Source: CAYTMY01 sp964618075
GTDB taxonomy: Bacteria; Bacillota; Clostridia; Eubacteriales; Anaerofustaceae
Direction of reading: 5' to 3'
Length of the DNA stretch: 64,000 bases
Assembly (NCBI GenBank): GCA_964618075.1
Contig: CAZTZO010000002.1
Span: 1 to 64,000 of the forward strand
Position numbers and translations under genes: made by a program
The notes under the pieces: generated by a model
Database searches by the model: none
What the model saw: only the letters and a program-made list of their open reading frames with translations
What the model was told of the DNA's origin: nothing
In this document: positions 24,961-33,744 of the stretch, piece after piece
Numbering within the stretch: position 1 is the stretch's first letter
Layout of the letters: every line of letters starts with the position of its first letter

Positions 24961-25881
24961 ATGGACGTTCTGCGTAATGATTTAAATCAAGATAAAAAAG
25001 TAGAAGTACGTTATGAAATTAACGAAGATGAATACATATTTGAAGTAAAGCTGTCATATAAAGCATCTATGGAATTTGCGGTATTGTTTGTGGAGGCAGA
25101 CGGAAGCTTTTATACCGCAAAAATAGTTAACGGTAACTCAAAAAACCGTATCAATATAAAATACGACAGGCTTATAAGCTATGTTATGCTTCGTATTGTG
25201 AATATTGAAGATGACAGCGAGGTATTCGTTGCATATAACGATTTTCTTCAAAATTCATCTCTTGACGTTGAAAAAAATGACAAGGAAAATATCAGAGCGC
25301 TAAATGACGTATATATGCAGGTGAGCGAAGAGGATTTTCTAAAAACCGACATAAGCCTTAATGAAGATAAAACGGTTTCTATCGTTAACTCAAGCTTGCC
25401 CGAAGCGTTGTTTAGTAAAGATGATAATATAGAATATAAACTGAACAACAGTGATAGGGGCAGGTGTCTACTTAACGACGCGCCGGAGGTCTTAAAGGAG
25501 GTATTCGAGGAATTTACAGCTTTTAAAAGCAGTCTTGTAAACCACGATCTGTACGTTTTCGATAGAAGTATTTCCATGGATAAGGGCTTAGCTATAAAAT
25601 ATAATGCTCGCTGTACTCCTCTTAGCGAAATTTTTGCAGACTATGTAAATCCCTTTATTGACGGGAAGATATATCCCAAAGAATTAGTCGGTAAGGCAAG
25701 CAGAAAAGGAGTGTGCGAATATTTTGTATTTGCCCGTCTCGGAAGGCATCTAAAGGAGGAGCAGCCTTTTGCCGGGGCGACAGGTTTCGTGTTTTTCCAC
25801 GAGTTGCCGGAGGAAAAGGACGGCATAGGCTATTGGATGAGCTACATTTCAGCCTCCTCTGGGAATCTTTGCATGGCATGA
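24961..25881 (+). CDS. hypothetical protein, 306 aa
   Basis: I do not recognise a family. The product is acidic and soluble in appearance, without signal peptide or membrane helix. The first ~90 residues alternate hydrophobic strands (YEINEDEYIFEVKLSYKA, FAVLFVEADGSFYTAKIV) and may form a beta sandwich. The C-terminal part has a conserved-looking block FVFARLGRHLKEEQPFAGATGFVFF. GGAGGT precedes the ATG at 24961. It lies 73 bp after the solute-binding-like gene and 69 bp before the HlyD-like gene. Confidence 0.6.
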   Translation: MDVLRNDLNQDKKVEVRYEINEDEYIFEVKLSYKASMEFAVLFVEADGSFYTAKIVNGNSKNRINIKYDRLISYVMLRIVNIEDDSEVFVAYNDFLQNSSLDVEKNDKENIRALNDVYMQVSEEDFLKTDISLNEDKTVSIVNSSLPEALFSKDDNIEYKLNNSDRGRCLLNDAPEVLKEVFEEFTAFKSSLVNHDLYVFDRSISMDKGLAIKYNARCTPLSEIFADYVNPFIDGKIYPKELVGKASRKGVCEYFVFARLGRHLKEEQPFAGATGFVFFHELPEEKDGIGYWMSYISASSGNLCMA

Positions 25882-25950
25882 TTGACGGTTAATAATTAAA
25901 AACATACCGGCAAGTTGTATCGGAATTGAGTTTGTGGTAAGATTTGTTTG

Positions 25951-27288
25951 ATGAAATCCAAAGGAAGAACAAACAGATCTGCAAGATTTAAAAATATAAT
26001 ACATAATAACAAACGGCTGTTGATCTATATAGCAGTCGTTCTTGTCATATTCATTTATTTCATTATTAAAATGCTGCCCGAACCGAGCGTCTTTATTCAG
26101 TCCGACATTACCTCCTTCAGCGTTCCTGCAAAGGTATATGCCTTTAAGGACGAGGAGTACGTCATTATAAATTCGACAGAAAAAATACATTTTTTATGCA
26201 CGGAAGGTGACAAGGTTTCAGCCTCCACCTTGCTTTCGGACAACTACAGTCTGTCCACCAACGTATATATTAACAAGAAGCTCGATGTTTTGAATTTTGT
26301 GCTTCAAAATACGTCTATCACAACTAAGGAACAGATATATGTGATGATATCGGATGTAAATAAGCAGCTGTTGGAATTGGATTCGCTTTTAAACGAAGCG
26401 AATGCCGCCAATGACGCTGACAAAGCAAAACAGCTTGCAACCCAGAGAGAAGCATTACAGCAGCAGCTCTATGTGTTGAAGCGCGCCATGCAATATGTTT
26501 ACAATACTTATTCAGACAATGCGCAGATAAAGGACAACTTTGCGGGAATGCTCGGCAGAAGCGATATACCACTTACGCTTGAAAATCTCGACTTCTCTGT
26601 ATTCGGCAATATATATTATTCGATAGACGGCTTTGAGAGCTCAATGAATTTTGATTCGCTCGACTCTATTGATATAGCTTCGCTCAACAACCTAGATAGC
26701 ATGTCGCCTGTAAAAACGAATAGTGACGGCAAATACTATATAAAGAGCAGCGCTGGCGATAAAATGGTTTTATTGCTTCGAATAGACAAGGACTCATATG
26801 TCGCAGACGAGGAAGCGGTAAACTCTTATTATTCGAAGCTGTGCGATAAATACAACATGGACCAGGAAGGCGGTTACATCAACTTTATATTTCGGCGCGT
26901 CGATGTTTTAAACAATTTTCCCGATTTCTATATAAAGACAGAGGACGGTATTGAGTATAAGGGAAATATAGTGCAGGTAATCTCTGAGGAGAATGAGGAT
27001 AAAATAATAGTTTTGGCAATCAGAAATGACGTCGTGTCCTTTGCAAACAGGCGTATATTTACGGCAAAGGCGAACACTGAAACCTTCAGATGCTTTGCGA
27101 TACCCACATCATGTATATATAATTACAACGGAGCTACGTACGTAAACATTCTTAAGGACGCCACCATAAAGACGCCCACACAGGTAACGGTATATAAGAC
27201 AGAAGGAAGCACCTCGTATCTTAAAACATCAGAAAACAGCGCTTTAAAAGACGGAGACGAAATAATTTTAAAGGGGAGACAGCAATGA
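25951..27288 (+). CDS. HlyD-like membrane-fusion/adaptor protein of the sepF locus
   Basis: An N-terminal basic region and one membrane helix (about 22-40) precede an extracellular domain. The first half begins like a barrel-sandwich lip (SVFIQSDITSFSVPAKVYAFKDEEYVI, LCTEGDKVSASTLL), then a coiled-coil hairpin about 118-178 (EQIYVMISDVNKQLLEL, LATQREALQQQL), then beta-rich segments ending in STSYLKTSENSALKDGDEII. This is the layout of HlyD/RND adaptor proteins. Similar genes are known next to yggS-sepF in Clostridia. No ABC or RND partner is adjacent. The stop overlaps yggS by ATGA; ATG 25951 is preferred to TTG 25948. Confidence 0.75.
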   Translation: MKSKGRTNRSARFKNIIHNNKRLLIYIAVVLVIFIYFIIKMLPEPSVFIQSDITSFSVPAKVYAFKDEEYVIINSTEKIHFLCTEGDKVSASTLLSDNYSLSTNVYINKKLDVLNFVLQNTSITTKEQIYVMISDVNKQLLELDSLLNEANAANDADKAKQLATQREALQQQLYVLKRAMQYVYNTYSDNAQIKDNFAGMLGRSDIPLTLENLDFSVFGNIYYSIDGFESSMNFDSLDSIDIASLNNLDSMSPVKTNSDGKYYIKSSAGDKMVLLLRIDKDSYVADEEAVNSYYSKLCDKYNMDQEGGYINFIFRRVDVLNNFPDFYIKTEDGIEYKGNIVQVISEENEDKIIVLAIRNDVVSFANRRIFTAKANTETFRCFAIPTSCIYNYNGATYVNILKDATIKTPTQVTVYKTEGSTSYLKTSENSALKDGDEIILKGRQQ

Positions 27289-27962
27289 TAAGCGATAATA
27301 TAAAAAGATGCACACAAGCAATAAACGAAGCAAGCGAAAGATCGCCCTTCAACGAGAAGGTAACGCTTGTAGCCATTACCAAAACTCGAAGTATAGAAGA
27401 GATAAACAGCGTTATAAACTGTGGAGTAACGCGTCTTGGGGAAAACCGTGTTCAGGAGTTCAACGAAAAATATCCTCTTATCGAACGTGATGTAAAGTGG
27501 CATATAGTAGGAAGCCTTCAGACAAATAAAATAAAATATCTTATGGGAAAGGTCGAATTGATACATTCTGTTGACAGTCTGCATCTTGCGCAGGCGATCG
27601 ACGAAGAGTCAAGGAAACACTCTGTTACAACGGATATTTTGCTTCAGGTCAACACGGCGAACGAACAAACAAAGCACGGCATTCAGAAGGCAGAGGCAAC
27701 GGAAATAGCAGAACAAATAGCACAGCTAAAAAATGTTAAACTGAACGGTGTAATGATGATAGCCCCAAATGTTGACGATAAAGCTTTTTTATCCGAAATT
27801 TTCCTCAAAACAAGGAATATTTTCGAGGAATTAATGAAATTGAACGCAAAATATGATAATATTAACATTAAAGTTTTGTCTATGGGAATGAGCAATGATT
27901 TTGAGACTGCAATCGAATGCGGTTCGAATATGCTTAGACTTGGTAGAACACTATTTATCTAA
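27285..27962 (+). CDS. yggS: YggS/PROSC-family PLP homeostasis protein
   Basis: A PLP-binding TIM-barrel protein that controls free and bound vitamin B6 pools rather than acting as a known enzyme (YlmE in Bacillus). The PLP lysine is K33 in VAITKT; GENRVQEF (about 51-58), WHIVGSLQTNK and the phosphate loop SMGMSNDFETAIECGSNMLRLG are characteristic. Length 225 is normal. It overlaps the upstream HlyD-like gene by ATGA and is 12 bp before sepF, matching the conserved ylmE-ylmF order. Confidence 0.96.
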   Translation: MISDNIKRCTQAINEASERSPFNEKVTLVAITKTRSIEEINSVINCGVTRLGENRVQEFNEKYPLIERDVKWHIVGSLQTNKIKYLMGKVELIHSVDSLHLAQAIDEESRKHSVTTDILLQVNTANEQTKHGIQKAEATEIAEQIAQLKNVKLNGVMMIAPNVDDKAFLSEIFLKTRNIFEELMKLNAKYDNINIKVLSMGMSNDFETAIECGSNMLRLGRTLFI

Positions 27963-27974
27963 TCGGAGGATAAT

Positions 27975-28454
27975 ATGGGAAAATTAGACGATCTTCTCGG
28001 AAAAATGGGATTCGAAATAGAATATGAAGATGAGGACGAAGAAAAAGCTCCCCAGTCAAAGCGCGAAACGCAGCCTGACAGACAGGATGCTTCAAATAAA
28101 AAGAGCAACAGAAAAAATGAAGAAAAAAGCAAGCCTATAACCTTGCCAAGTTCTTCTGCAATGGGGCAGGTCGTGCTTATTGAACCCAAAAAGATAAGCG
28201 ACGCACGTATAGTGTCGGACGAAGTCAAAAGCGGCAAGACCGTAGTGGTACATGTTGAGGAAATGGATATAGAGGACGTTACAAGACTTTACGACTTTAT
28301 AACAGGCGCTGCGTATGCTCTTAATGGAAAGCTTAAGGAAATATCGGACAATGTCCTTGTCATAGCTCCTTACAATGTTGATATTCAGACTGCCGAAGAA
28401 CAAAAAGAAGAAACATATTCTTACGATGATAACGATTTGGATTACGGGTATTGA
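27975..28454 (+). CDS. sepF: cell division protein SepF
   Basis: SepF anchors FtsZ filaments to the membrane and aligns them in the septum. The N terminus MGKLDDLLGKMGFEIEYE can form the membrane-binding amphipathic helix, a charged flexible linker follows (about 25-55), and the DUF552 core (about 58-140) has VVVHVEEMDIEDVTRLYDFITGAAYALNG and NVLVIAPYNVDI. The 159-residue length is normal. GGAGG lies before the ATG. Confidence 0.96.
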   Translation: MGKLDDLLGKMGFEIEYEDEDEEKAPQSKRETQPDRQDASNKKSNRKNEEKSKPITLPSSSAMGQVVLIEPKKISDARIVSDEVKSGKTVVVHVEEMDIEDVTRLYDFITGAAYALNGKLKEISDNVLVIAPYNVDIQTAEEQKEETYSYDDNDLDYGY

Positions 28455-28487
28455 TTTGTATTGCATCCCGCTTTAAAAAAAATGATT

Positions 28488-28513
28488 CGGAGGTGGCAAC
28501 ATCTCCGTTTTTT
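28488..28513 (+). terminator. intrinsic terminator/attenuator between sepF and ylmH
   Basis: CGGAGGT (28488-28494) pairs with ATCTCCG (28501-28507) around GGCAAC, followed by six T. It ends 12 bp before the ylmH ATG, so it probably lowers, rather than stops, transcription into ylmH. Confidence 0.78.
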
Positions 28514-28525
28514 ATGAGGTAAAAA

Positions 28526-29275
28526 ATGGCGCAAAGAGAATTTCTAACGTCTATGCTGGAGGATAACGCTCTCAAAGCGGTCGATAACGACACTGTAATA
28601 TATTCTGACTTTTACGAGCCCGCGTTACAGATGCTTATCGAAAAGGAAATAGGACGCTACCCAAGCGCAGACGCATTGTTTTTCGGTGGACACGAATTTA
28701 CACAAAGAAAAATGCTTGCAATATTCCCGAAGTCTAAGAAGGTCGATGATAACTCATTTCCTGTTGAGTGCGTGCATATAACCTTGCCGAAGCAAAATGA
28801 GCTTAGCCACAGAGACGTATTGGGTTCGCTCACTTCGCTTGGAATAGCGCGTGAAAAAATCGGGGATATTGACTTTGTTGATAATATTGTGCAGGTGTTT
28901 CTTGCTTATCCTATGGGAAAGTTTGTTATAGGAGAGCTTAATAAAATAGGCAAGTACAATGTAAAAGTCACTGAAGTGAACAGCAGTGATATTGTGGCAG
29001 TTGAGCCTGTCTTTGACGTAATAGACGTAATTGTTGCTTCCATGAGAGCTGACGTACTTATAGATACCGTATTTAAGCTTTCAAGAAGCGAGGCAGCGGC
29101 GTTTGTGATGGGAGAGAAGGTATTCGTCAATCATGCTCCAATAGCAAAGCCGGCTTATACGTTAAAGTACGGTGATATCGTATCGGTACGTTCGAAGGGT
29201 CGTTTTATTGTCGATGAACAAAAGGGCACGACGAAAAAAGGCAATATCAAGCTAAGTATCAAAAAGTTTTTGTGA
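28526..29275 (+). CDS. ylmH: YlmH family S4-domain RNA-binding protein
   Basis: YlmH-type proteins bind RNA through an S4 domain and have been linked to rescue of stalled ribosomes. The 249-residue product has the family N-terminal domain (FTQRKMLAIFPK; FPVECVHITLPKQNELSHRDVLGSL) and a C-terminal S4 domain about 178-245 (LIDTVFKLSRSEAAAFVMGEKVFVNHAPIAKPAYTLKYGDIVSVRSKGRF). It follows sepF after a 71-bp gap with a terminator-like hairpin. ylmG and divIVA, often nearby in Bacillus, are not here. Confidence 0.95.
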   Translation: MAQREFLTSMLEDNALKAVDNDTVIYSDFYEPALQMLIEKEIGRYPSADALFFGGHEFTQRKMLAIFPKSKKVDDNSFPVECVHITLPKQNELSHRDVLGSLTSLGIAREKIGDIDFVDNIVQVFLAYPMGKFVIGELNKIGKYNVKVTEVNSSDIVAVEPVFDVIDVIVASMRADVLIDTVFKLSRSEAAAFVMGEKVFVNHAPIAKPAYTLKYGDIVSVRSKGRFIVDEQKGTTKKGNIKLSIKKFL

Positions 29276-29288
29276 TTGAAAAGAAAAT

Positions 29289-30194
29289 ATGGAAAAGCTG
29301 TTGTTTGTTGTCGAAAAAGAATATGAATCAACTCGTTCAGATGTGTTCCTTGCTAATCACATAGACAATTTTTCGCGCGAAAAACTGCGTGATGTTTTTG
29401 AAAACGGCGGGGTGATGATAGAGAAAATAGTTATAAAACCGTCAAGACGATTAAAGACAGGCGAAAAAATAAGCGTTGAAGTGCCCGAGATAATAAAGAC
29501 AAACGTCGAGGCTGAGAATATCCCGATTGATATAGTTTATCAGGACGAAGATATCGTTATTGTAAATAAGCCGCAGGGAATGGTTGTACATCCTGCTGCC
29601 GGCAACCAAAACGCTACTCTTGTAAACGCTTTATTGTATCATATAGACACTCTATCCGGTATAAACGGAGTGATACGTCCCGGTATAGTTCATCGCATAG
29701 ACAAGGACACATCGGGACTGCTTGTTGTTGCCAAAAACGACAAGGCTCATAAATGTCTTGCTTCTCAATTTGCCGTACATTCTATCACCCGTAGGTATTC
29801 TGCAATTGTACACGGACGTATGGAAAACAATGAAGGAACAATAGACGCTCCCATAGGCAGGGATATAAATAACAGGAAAGCATTTTGCGTTACGCCTAAG
29901 AATTCTAAACGTGCCGTTACTCATTACCGCGTCAATAAAGTATATGAAGACTACACTCACATTGATATATCTTTGGAAACGGGACGTACTCACCAAATAC
30001 GAGTACACATGAAATACATTAGACACCCTGTTGTTGGAGATAAGCTCTATTCATACGACGACAAGTATGACCGAATGTTTTCAGGACAGCTTCTTTGCGC
30101 CTATAAGCTCGGCTTCATGCATCCTACAAGTGGAAAATACGTGGAATTCGAGTGTCCCTTGCCTGATAGTTTTTCTGTCATTTTAGATAATTGA
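29289..30194 (+). CDS. rluD: RluA/RluD-family 23S rRNA pseudouridine synthase
   Basis: Converts uridines to pseudouridine in large-subunit rRNA. An N-terminal S4 domain (about 15-72) precedes the catalytic domain. The catalytic aspartate is D138 in GIVHRIDKDTSGLLVVAKN, and KPQGMVVHPAAG (94-105), GRTHQIRVHM and HPVVGDKLY are conserved motifs. Length 301 is normal. It lies 13 bp after ylmH, in the place where lspA-rluD usually follow in Firmicutes; lspA is absent from this locus. Confidence 0.94.
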   Translation: MEKLLFVVEKEYESTRSDVFLANHIDNFSREKLRDVFENGGVMIEKIVIKPSRRLKTGEKISVEVPEIIKTNVEAENIPIDIVYQDEDIVIVNKPQGMVVHPAAGNQNATLVNALLYHIDTLSGINGVIRPGIVHRIDKDTSGLLVVAKNDKAHKCLASQFAVHSITRRYSAIVHGRMENNEGTIDAPIGRDINNRKAFCVTPKNSKRAVTHYRVNKVYEDYTHIDISLETGRTHQIRVHMKYIRHPVVGDKLYSYDDKYDRMFSGQLLCAYKLGFMHPTSGKYVEFECPLPDSFSVILDN

Positions 30195-30204
30195 TAATCA
30201 TATA

Positions 30205-30233
30205 TATGTTAAAATCACTGTTTAATGTATAAT
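30205..30233 (+). promoter_or_regulatory. possible murA promoter
   Basis: A perfect TATAAT (30228-30233) lies 34 bp before murA with a weak -35 candidate TATGTT (30205-30210) at 17 bp. Read-through from rluD is equally possible. Confidence 0.4.
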
Positions 30234-30267
30234 TTTATTAAGTGATAAATGGAGATATTTTTATAAA

Positions 30268-31530
30268 ATGGAAAAGATAGTCATTAACGGCGGAATCAAG
30301 TTGGAAGGCGAGGTCCTTGTGACCGGAGCAAAGAATGCCGCATTGGGGATACTTCCTGCAACGATACTCTGCGATGGAACAAGCACGATAGAAAATGTGC
30401 CGGATATACAGGATATAAGGCACTATATTTCCATGCTTACCAAGCTCGGTGCAATTATAAATAAAAACGGTTCCACACTTACTATAGATTCTCGCGGTAT
30501 TAAGCGTGAAAACATTCCCCTCCTGGAAGAAGAAACCACAAAAATGAGAGCTTCTTATTATATGTTCGGAGCGCTTCTTTCCAAGTACAGGGATGTTACG
30601 CTGCCGCTTCCGGGCGGCTGTGATTTAGGCGCGCGTCCCATAGACTTACACCTCAAAGCCTTCGGTCAGCTCGGCGCGAAGGTCGAAAAAAAGAACGGGC
30701 TTTTGCACCTTCATGCCGATAAGCTTACGGGTGCAGATATTTATTTTGATACGGTGAGTGTCGGTGCAACTATAAATACTATGCTTGCAGCTGTTATGGC
30801 GCAGGGTACGACCACTATAGAAAATGCGGCAAAGGAGCCACATGTGGTTGATATAGCAAATTGCCTTAACCTTATGGGGGCAAAAATAAAAGGTGCGGGT
30901 ACGGATACTATAAAAATAAAGGGTGTTGTTTCTCTTAAAAGCTGCACATACAGTGTGGTGCCTGATCAGATAACTGCCGGAACATACATGATAGCGGCGG
31001 CGGCAACCTGTGGGAATGTACTGATAAAGGGTATTATACCGGAGCATCTGGATTCTATAAGCGCCAAGCTAAGAGAAATGGGAAGCGTGGTAACCGAATA
31101 TGACGACAGTATAAGAGTCGAGGGAAAGCGTCCCGTCTTGCCGACATCTATCGTGACCATGCCTTATCCCGGATTCCCTACGGATCTTCAGCAGCCTATG
31201 GGCGTGTTGATGTGCGTAGCTGACGGAATGAGCGTTATTACAGAAAAGATTTTCGAAAGCAGGTTTAAATATACCAACGAGCTTATAAGAATGGGCGCAG
31301 AGATCATCGTAAACAACGGAAATGTCGCTATGTTCCACGGTGTTGAAAAGCTTTACGGTGCAAAAATCAGTGCGACGGATCTTCGCGCCGGAGCTGCAAT
31401 GATAATTGCAGGGCTTATGGCGGAGGGCACAACAGAGGTCTACGAGCTTGAGCATATCGACAGGGGATATGAGGATATCGTCGGTAAATTCCGTAACCTT
31501 AAGGCCGATATCACCAGAGTAAGCGAATAA
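30268..31530 (+). CDS. murA: UDP-N-acetylglucosamine 1-carboxyvinyltransferase
   Basis: First committed step of peptidoglycan synthesis: enolpyruvyl transfer from PEP to UDP-GlcNAc. The catalytic cysteine C118 is present in LPGGCDLGARPIDLH, so fosfomycin sensitivity is expected at this site. K22 in TGAKNAAL and the later FPTDLQQPMGVLM loop are conserved. The 420-residue length is standard. It is followed 5 bp later by walJ, so both are co-transcribed. Confidence 0.97.
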   Translation: MEKIVINGGIKLEGEVLVTGAKNAALGILPATILCDGTSTIENVPDIQDIRHYISMLTKLGAIINKNGSTLTIDSRGIKRENIPLLEEETTKMRASYYMFGALLSKYRDVTLPLPGGCDLGARPIDLHLKAFGQLGAKVEKKNGLLHLHADKLTGADIYFDTVSVGATINTMLAAVMAQGTTTIENAAKEPHVVDIANCLNLMGAKIKGAGTDTIKIKGVVSLKSCTYSVVPDQITAGTYMIAAAATCGNVLIKGIIPEHLDSISAKLREMGSVVTEYDDSIRVEGKRPVLPTSIVTMPYPGFPTDLQQPMGVLMCVADGMSVITEKIFESRFKYTNELIRMGAEIIVNNGNVAMFHGVEKLYGAKISATDLRAGAAMIIAGLMAEGTTEVYELEHIDRGYEDIVGKFRNLKADITRVSE

Positions 31531-31535
31531 TAATT

Positions 31536-32321
31536 ATGAAAATAACAAACTTATTCAGCGGCTCAAGCGGAAATTGTATATATTTTGAACATGAAAAATG
31601 TAAGATACTTATAGATGCGGGTATGCCGGCGGTAAGGGTATTATCCATGCTCAAAGAAATTGATGTCGATGCCGATGAAATAAACGGACTGCTTATTACT
31701 CACGAGCACAATGACCATATATCCGGGGCAGGCGTTATAGCGCGCAAGTTAGGTATACCGATATATTTCAATTCAAAAACATATCAGGCAAGCAAGAACA
31801 AACTTGGCAAGCTTGACGATAATAAAATAAACATTTTCGAAACGGGCAGACCCTTTGAAATAAACGGAATAGTGATAAAGTCTTTTTGTGTTTCACACGA
31901 CGCGGCCGAGCCTGTCGGGTATTGTTTTACAGACGGAAAAAGTAAAATGGCTGTAGCTACAGACACGGGAGTAGTGACAGACGAGCTCAGAGATAATCTG
32001 TTGGGCTCTAAAAGTGTGCTGTTGGAAGCGAACCATGATGTAAATATGCTGTTAAACGGCTCTTATCCCATTTATCTGAAGGAAAGAATATTAGGTGAGT
32101 ACGGACACCTGTCGAATGATTCAACGGCTGAATTCTGCGTTGAGCTTATTGAAAACGGTGCCGAGCATTTGTGTCTCGGTCATTTGAGCAAAGAAAACAA
32201 TTCTCCTCTTACAGCGCTTAATACTGTGGTAAATTATCTTAAAGACAATAAAATAGAGCGCAACAAGGACTATACGGTGATAATCGCAAGGCGCGATGAA
32301 GCAAGCGACACGCTGTTATAG
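31536..32321 (+). CDS. walJ: WalJ/YycJ-type MBL-fold hydrolase
   Basis: Metallo-beta-lactamase fold protein of the YycJ/VicX group, associated in other Firmicutes with cell wall and division control and predicted to have exonuclease activity. The metal signature is THEHNDH (H56, H58, D60, H61), with H130-region VSHDAAEPVGY and D-containing ATDTGVV, and GHLSNDST near 191. The opening NLFSGSSGNCIY is diagnostic. It is not with walRK here but follows murA by 5 bp. Its last bases overlap the stop of the convergent patatin-like gene. Confidence 0.92.
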   Translation: MKITNLFSGSSGNCIYFEHEKCKILIDAGMPAVRVLSMLKEIDVDADEINGLLITHEHNDHISGAGVIARKLGIPIYFNSKTYQASKNKLGKLDDNKINIFETGRPFEINGIVIKSFCVSHDAAEPVGYCFTDGKSKMAVATDTGVVTDELRDNLLGSKSVLLEANHDVNMLLNGSYPIYLKERILGEYGHLSNDSTAEFCVELIENGAEHLCLGHLSKENNSPLTALNTVVNYLKDNKIERNKDYTVIIARRDEASDTLL

Positions 32322-33608
32322 ATATAATACATATACAAAAGTAACGAATGCCGCAAGCGTCTTTATGTTCATGTTTGAAAGTAAAGGCGCTAATTTTCTG
32401 TAGCTTTCAGGCTTGCTCGATAAAAACAACAAAAAATACTGTGAAAAAAGAGTCGGGTTCGGATAGCTGTTGCCGGGATCGCTTGCCGCCGCTATGAGCT
32501 TTTTAACAAAAGAAATGTCGGTAAACGCACTTTTGCCGTCGGTTATCTTTTGTGATATTCCGTTTGTCAATGACGCAAGCAGTTTGTCGGGAGTATATCT
32601 TTCATTTGAGGGTAAGCCCAAGATTGACGCTGCATTTTCAAGCAGAGCTAAATAGACATCCTCATACTTTATACCTCCGGCTTTAAGCATTTGCTTTAAG
32701 CGCAACTCGACATTGGGCTTGTTTAATTCCTTTAGGCGAAGTATCATCTTTACCAGACTGTCAAGCTGGTAGTTTATCGGTTTGCCGAGTGTGGATTTAA
32801 AATAGTTGTATCTTTCGGCAGGCTGCATAGATGGCACAAAATAACTGGTACCATATGATTTTTCATATTTCATCAAGGTGTCTATATAGCCCATCTTGAT
32901 ATTCTTTTTCATTTGCTCTGCTGTTTCCGCAATATTCAACTCAAGGACTTCGCTTGATTTGATTATACTGACCTCGCTTTTTAAAGCGGGAGGTATGACT
33001 ATAACATCATCTGTTGAAATAATACTGTCGCAGCGAAATTTTTCGGCTAGATCGTAAGGTGAGTACTGTGAAGAAAACTGCGGATCTGCCGCACGGTTGG
33101 TCTGAGTTATCTGCGGGAAACACGCCGCCGCAAGCAGATATTGGCAAAGCTTGCCGTTAGGTATTTTTTTAAGCGTTATAAGCTCGGCTTCCAAGGTCTG
33201 AAGCGATATGGAAACAAAGCCGAAGTCTATTCGTGACTTCCTGACCAGCTTTTCATCAATAAAAAGCTCAATGACGTCTCTTAGCGGGTCAAGATCTTCG
33301 GTTTTCCCGTTTACGTACATCATATAATTCTTTTTAAAAGCCTTCGTATCTGTTCTCGACCATTCCTCGGTATATCTTTGAGCAATGTGTCTGTTGACTC
33401 CGAGTAATCTTTTAGAAGACACGTTTCGCCAAAAGCGCACTGCACGTTCAAAGTCGTTTTGAGCAATAAGCGCCGCATTTAATGCACCGACAAAAGAACC
33501 CGTTGAAGCGGATATATCAAAATCCAATTCGCGTAGCGCTTTCCATGCACCGATCTCGAACGAACTCTTTGATCCGTCTGAGCTCAGGACAAAACCGTAT
33601 CGTGTCAT
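32316..33608 (-). CDS. patatin-like protein with disrupted catalytic motifs (predicted pseudoenzyme)
   Basis: The first ~60 residues align with bacterial patatin-like phospholipases: YGFVLSSDGSKSSFEIGAWKALREL then DISASTGSFVGALNAALIAQNDFERAVRFW. Patatins need a GGGxKG oxyanion loop and a GxSxG nucleophile elbow. Here the loop is SSDGSKSS (residues 9-16) and the elbow is G37-S-F39-V-G41, placing Phe where the catalytic Ser belongs. The expected DGG dyad motif is replaced around ADPQFSSQYSPYD. The frame is otherwise long (430 aa) and intact, with no stops, so this looks like a retained non-enzymatic protein rather than a decaying gene. It is convergent with walJ. Confidence 0.85.
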   Translation of the reverse strand: MTRYGFVLSSDGSKSSFEIGAWKALRELDFDISASTGSFVGALNAALIAQNDFERAVRFWRNVSSKRLLGVNRHIAQRYTEEWSRTDTKAFKKNYMMYVNGKTEDLDPLRDVIELFIDEKLVRKSRIDFGFVSISLQTLEAELITLKKIPNGKLCQYLLAAACFPQITQTNRAADPQFSSQYSPYDLAEKFRCDSIISTDDVIVIPPALKSEVSIIKSSEVLELNIAETAEQMKKNIKMGYIDTLMKYEKSYGTSYFVPSMQPAERYNYFKSTLGKPINYQLDSLVKMILRLKELNKPNVELRLKQMLKAGGIKYEDVYLALLENAASILGLPSNERYTPDKLLASLTNGISQKITDGKSAFTDISFVKKLIAAASDPGNSYPNPTLFSQYFLLFLSSKPESYRKLAPLLSNMNIKTLAAFVTFVYVLYL

Positions 33609-33686
33609 TCTACAAAAACCTCCATAAAATCAAAGCAAATTTATTATATCAAACATTGCTCTTTATTAAAAGAAGAAACAACAATA

Positions 33687-33715
33687 TTGTAACAAATATA
33701 TCTTCATGCTATAAT
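33687..33715 (+). promoter_or_regulatory. sigma-A promoter of queT
   Basis: TTGTAA (33687-33692) and TATAAT (33710-33715) are spaced 17 bp, about 30 bp before the ATG. The leader is too short for, and does not resemble, a preQ1 aptamer. Confidence 0.75.
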
Positions 33716-33744
33716 TTGATATAAAATATTCGGATGAATAACAT

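Noticed and set aside
33650..33744. preQ1 riboswitch before queT
   Set aside because: The transcript from the found promoter leaves only about 25 nt, with no aptamer-like pseudoknot.
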